DNA of 64,000 nucleotides, taken from positions 5,151,001 to 5,215,000 of the forward strand of contig NC_092677.1 of NCBI RefSeq assembly GCF_964355755.1. The letters run 5' to 3'. The notes below the pieces were generated by a model that saw only the letters and a list, made by a program, of their open reading frames with translations, was not told the DNA's origin and made no database searches. This document shows positions 61,701 through 64,000 of the stretch, in pieces. The position numbers and the translations under genes were made by a program. Position 1 is the stretch's first letter. Each line of letters begins with the position of its first letter. The DNA comes from Antedon mediterranea. Taxonomy: Eukaryota > Echinodermata > Crinoidea > Comatulida > Antedonidae.

Positions 61701-63603
61701 AAATACAAATTAATGAATGAGCTCACGCTATTCCACCTGGTATAGTACATTCTTCCGGCAAGAGAGACACGTTCGACAATCATTCAACGTTCAGTCCGTA
61801 AGTACCACCATTGTTCAATGCTTATTTCTGATATCACAATTAACCCTACCCCTCCCCACCTCCTGTTTTATGTGTAACACTTTAAATAAGATTCATGCAC
61901 GGTTTTATTAGGTTATAGAATTGTAATGTAGGCCTACTATAGGTAGTAGAAACTCTCGTTACAAGTTACATCGGCACGCCTTCTCCCCCTAATTGAATTT
62001 TGTGCCAATTTCTGATATACAACAAATCCGCAACGCTTGTTTAATGTTACAAACGATAGACCTAGATTCGCGTAGGCCTACTGTATTAATATTAGGCTTT
62101 TGGGTAACAAATGTCAGCACCCAAATCCAAGTATTCGAGTCATGTGAAAGTTACTGGTACTGGTAGCGAATTGTGTACATATTTCTTTAAGGTACACTTT
62201 TTATAACAACATTCATGTACTGCATACAGTATTCTTACTTTTACAACAGAAGCCATGGCCTAGGCTCAATCAGACACGATTGTCATTGCATCCAAATCCA
62301 CTTTCAATTTGGGTAATTATACTGGCACTTCACCATATTCAACTTTGTGCATATTTTAAAAATATATATAACCCGCCTCATTTGTGTGTAACAATTTATT
62401 AACATTCATGTACAATAAAAGTATAAATATATAAATTATGTACTAAATTGTGTATTTTTTTCTATCATTAATCAGACAGAAATGACAAACGAAAATCAAG
62501 CTAGAATTGATAAGGCAATAAAGGATTTCGGAAATGTGTCGAGATACAACAACATGTACTAAACAAAATCTCATATAACCAAGAAAAAATGTTCCCTTTT
62601 TAAAACTCTTTATACTCTCTCCAATCCAATGATTCCTCTTAACTGATTGAAACATTGTAGGCCTAGATTCAGTACTGAATTACTTATAATAAATAATAAG
62701 TATATGTAGTTGGCATATTTGATTTGTGTTAATAAAAAACCATCATTATGTTTTTCATTGTACAATAATAATAAAAATACTGTATATATAATATATATAT
62801 TTTTTTAATGTATATATTTATATGTAAAGAATTGATTATATTCTACTAAATTTATAATATAATAAGGATTGAGGGAGATACTCGTTGTGCATTATTCATA
62901 TAAAGGAAGTTATGTGTTAACTTACAATATACAGTTAGTATAGATGGATTTGATCTTTTAATTTCACCATCTATTGTTTGTATCTCGCACTGAAATGTTC
63001 GTTGAGAATCATCTCTGATTGGTAGTGACATCACTAAGTCTGCTTTCCCAGGTTTTATGTTTAATTTAAAACGCCCATTTACTAGCTTCTTATCATTCAC
63101 AAGGTTATATGTAGATCCATCTTCATCTAATGCATCCCATTGCATTGCAGCAGGTGTAGGAGTAACTCTTGAATGATTACAACTTAATACCACTTTAGTA
63201 TCACCTTCTTTGGCTTCCTGGTTAGATGTCAGTTGACCATGTGATTCTAACAAAATAAATTGTGTTTATTATTGTTTTGGTCCGTTTATGCGAACTACAA
63301 ACATACCACGATGGTATCATTTTAAGTTGAAATTCATTCTCATTCATTCGTTCGTTCTTGTCGTCTCACATTATAAGTGGTCAACGTAATGAAGATAACG
63401 TTTTCTGGCATATGCACAACTTTACCTACCAGTTTGTCATGGTTAAAATTAATTAATTACAATTAATAAATAGGCATATCAATACATTAATTAATTAATT
63501 ACAATTAATAAATAGGCATATCAATACATTTAGCGTTTTATACTATAATTAATTTACCGTCAAATGAATGTATAACAATTAGCAGCGTCAACCATAATGT
63601 CAT
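58784..63603 (-). CDS. Three-Ig single-pass receptor with repeated phosphotyrosine exons
   Basis: Minus-strand exons: 63603-63558 (signal peptide MTLWLTLLIVIHS), 63246-62926 (Ig1), 61394-61092 (Ig2, TFTCIK..GGRYTCKAE), 60980-60813 (Ig3, partial C2-like), 60529-60435 (TM, AISILITIAITAILCSVP), 60323-60153, 60024-59911, 59644-59534, 58918-58784 (stop). Phases join (Ig exons 1-1, tail exons 0-0) and total 488 codons with stop, 487 residues. The tail has YKEL; YQDL with DEGYVRPTSN; YQGL with DEGYVKPTSK; then NPQYEG. NPxY binds PTB domains, and pYxxP is the Crk/Nck-type SH2 motif. Two further tail-like exons (59323 and 59136) lack a phase-0 acceptor. It is likely a plasma-membrane recognition/adhesion receptor signalling through tyrosine phosphorylation. 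Ligand and orthologue are unknown. Confidence 0.82.
59136..59430 (-). pseudogene. Two extra receptor tail exons without usable acceptors
   Basis: About 59430-59323 reads IEIECKNPQYQGLKES then DDDGYTKPTSNKV before GTATGT. About 59245-59136 reads EIKNPQYQGLQG then a lysine-rich tail before GTTAAC. Both are homologous to the functional tail exons. In each, the only nearby AG (TAG just before AAAT) would put the NPQY frame out of phase with a phase-0 donor. They may be dead cassettes or read in a rare alternative combination. Confidence 0.6.
61395..62925. other. Receptor intron between Ig2 and Ig1
   Basis: No exon is seen. AT-rich, with an alternating TATA tract near 62780-62815 and scattered TAGGCCTA words. 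Confidence 0.5.
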
Positions 63604-64000
63604 CTGAAAAAAATGACGATCTGAAAATCTGAAACGATGTCTACCCTCTTTTACCGCTGCCGTCATCTTTTTCTTATGCCGACAACATCACTGTGAAATT
63701 CAAATTGTCTTTATTAATCCTTTGGAAAATTCATTTATTATATATATTTCGACAACTAGGCGTAAGTTGAGTGGCCCAACCGAATTTGAACCACTCCTTC
63801 CAACCTTTTACTTAACACCCTCCTCATCTATTCTGTTTCCCAACTGAGCTCTTAAAAGCCCCCGCTAAACGTTATTTTTTCAAATTGGCTGCTTTGCCTA
63901 CCAAACTTCCACCAATGCCGTTCCTGATAATATCAGTTGTATATTGTCAGAACTCAGCACGGAGGTGGTCTACGAAATACGCGATTTTCTACTAAAGGTA
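63604..64000. other. Receptor 5' flank
   Basis: Immediately upstream of the ATG (minus sense) is CAG preceded by T-runs. The start codon may therefore lie just after an acceptor, with a 5' UTR exon further out. No promoter element could be pinned down. The two TTAATTAATTACAATTAAT repeats near 63450 and 63488 are inside the first intron, not here. Confidence 0.35.

Overview
The window is a piece of animal nuclear genome. It is AT-rich, and its genes are broken into short exons with GT..AG introns. It carries LINE, LTR, Mutator-like and other DNA-transposon remnants, tRNA-derived SINEs, and many TAGGCCTA-type low-complexity patches. The protein families (HECT ligase with SAM and UIM, Ig receptors, NEU-type sialidase fold, JAK-like kinase) and the repeat style suggest an invertebrate deuterostome, most likely an echinoderm. 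The organism call is inference.

Layout. 1-5 kb: non-coding, with a ~307-bp direct repeat. 5.0-5.9 kb (-): decayed Ig-domain exons. 8.1-14.3 kb (-): a nine-coding-exon gene whose splice phases close into one 646-residue ORF with two complete kinase domains, TKL-type then JAK JH1-type, and no visible FERM or SH2. 15-17.7 kb: LINE tail, TIR element and a 42-bp minisatellite. 18.7-23.4 kb (+): SAM/UIM/HECT ubiquitin ligase with one homopolymer frameshift. 24.1-26.0 kb (-): integrase-core transposase with one nonsense codon. 26.5-33.55 kb: a ~7-kb Mutator-like element (PHD + FLYWCH + MULE transposase, -) with TIRs, a perfect 500-bp terminal tandem duplication and a LINE inserted into its transposase. 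34.2-39.66 kb (-): a complete Ty3/Gypsy-like LTR retrotransposon. 40.5-47.25 kb (+): an Ig + sialidase-like gene, with a large inverted CACGGCAA array inside one intron. 50.1-55.3 kb: a second, broken copy of the sialidase gene (+), next to a duplicated tail of an Ig receptor gene (-) and a truncated L1/Tx1-like LINE (-). 56.4-57.1 kb: a minisatellite with a unit of about 80-90 bp. 58.8-63.6 kb (-): an intact-looking three-Ig, single-pass receptor whose cytoplasmic tail is built from duplicated phase-0 exons carrying NPxY, YxxL and YxxP tyrosine motifs.

How they may work together (inference): a tyrosine-motif receptor, a compact JAK-like tandem kinase, an Ig/sialic-acid-binding-type protein and a HECT ligase in 64 kb resemble a recognition/signalling neighbourhood that expands by local duplication. 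Linkage alone does not prove a shared pathway. I reconstructed exon boundaries by hand from reading frame, GT/AG sites and phase; no expression data or database searches were available.
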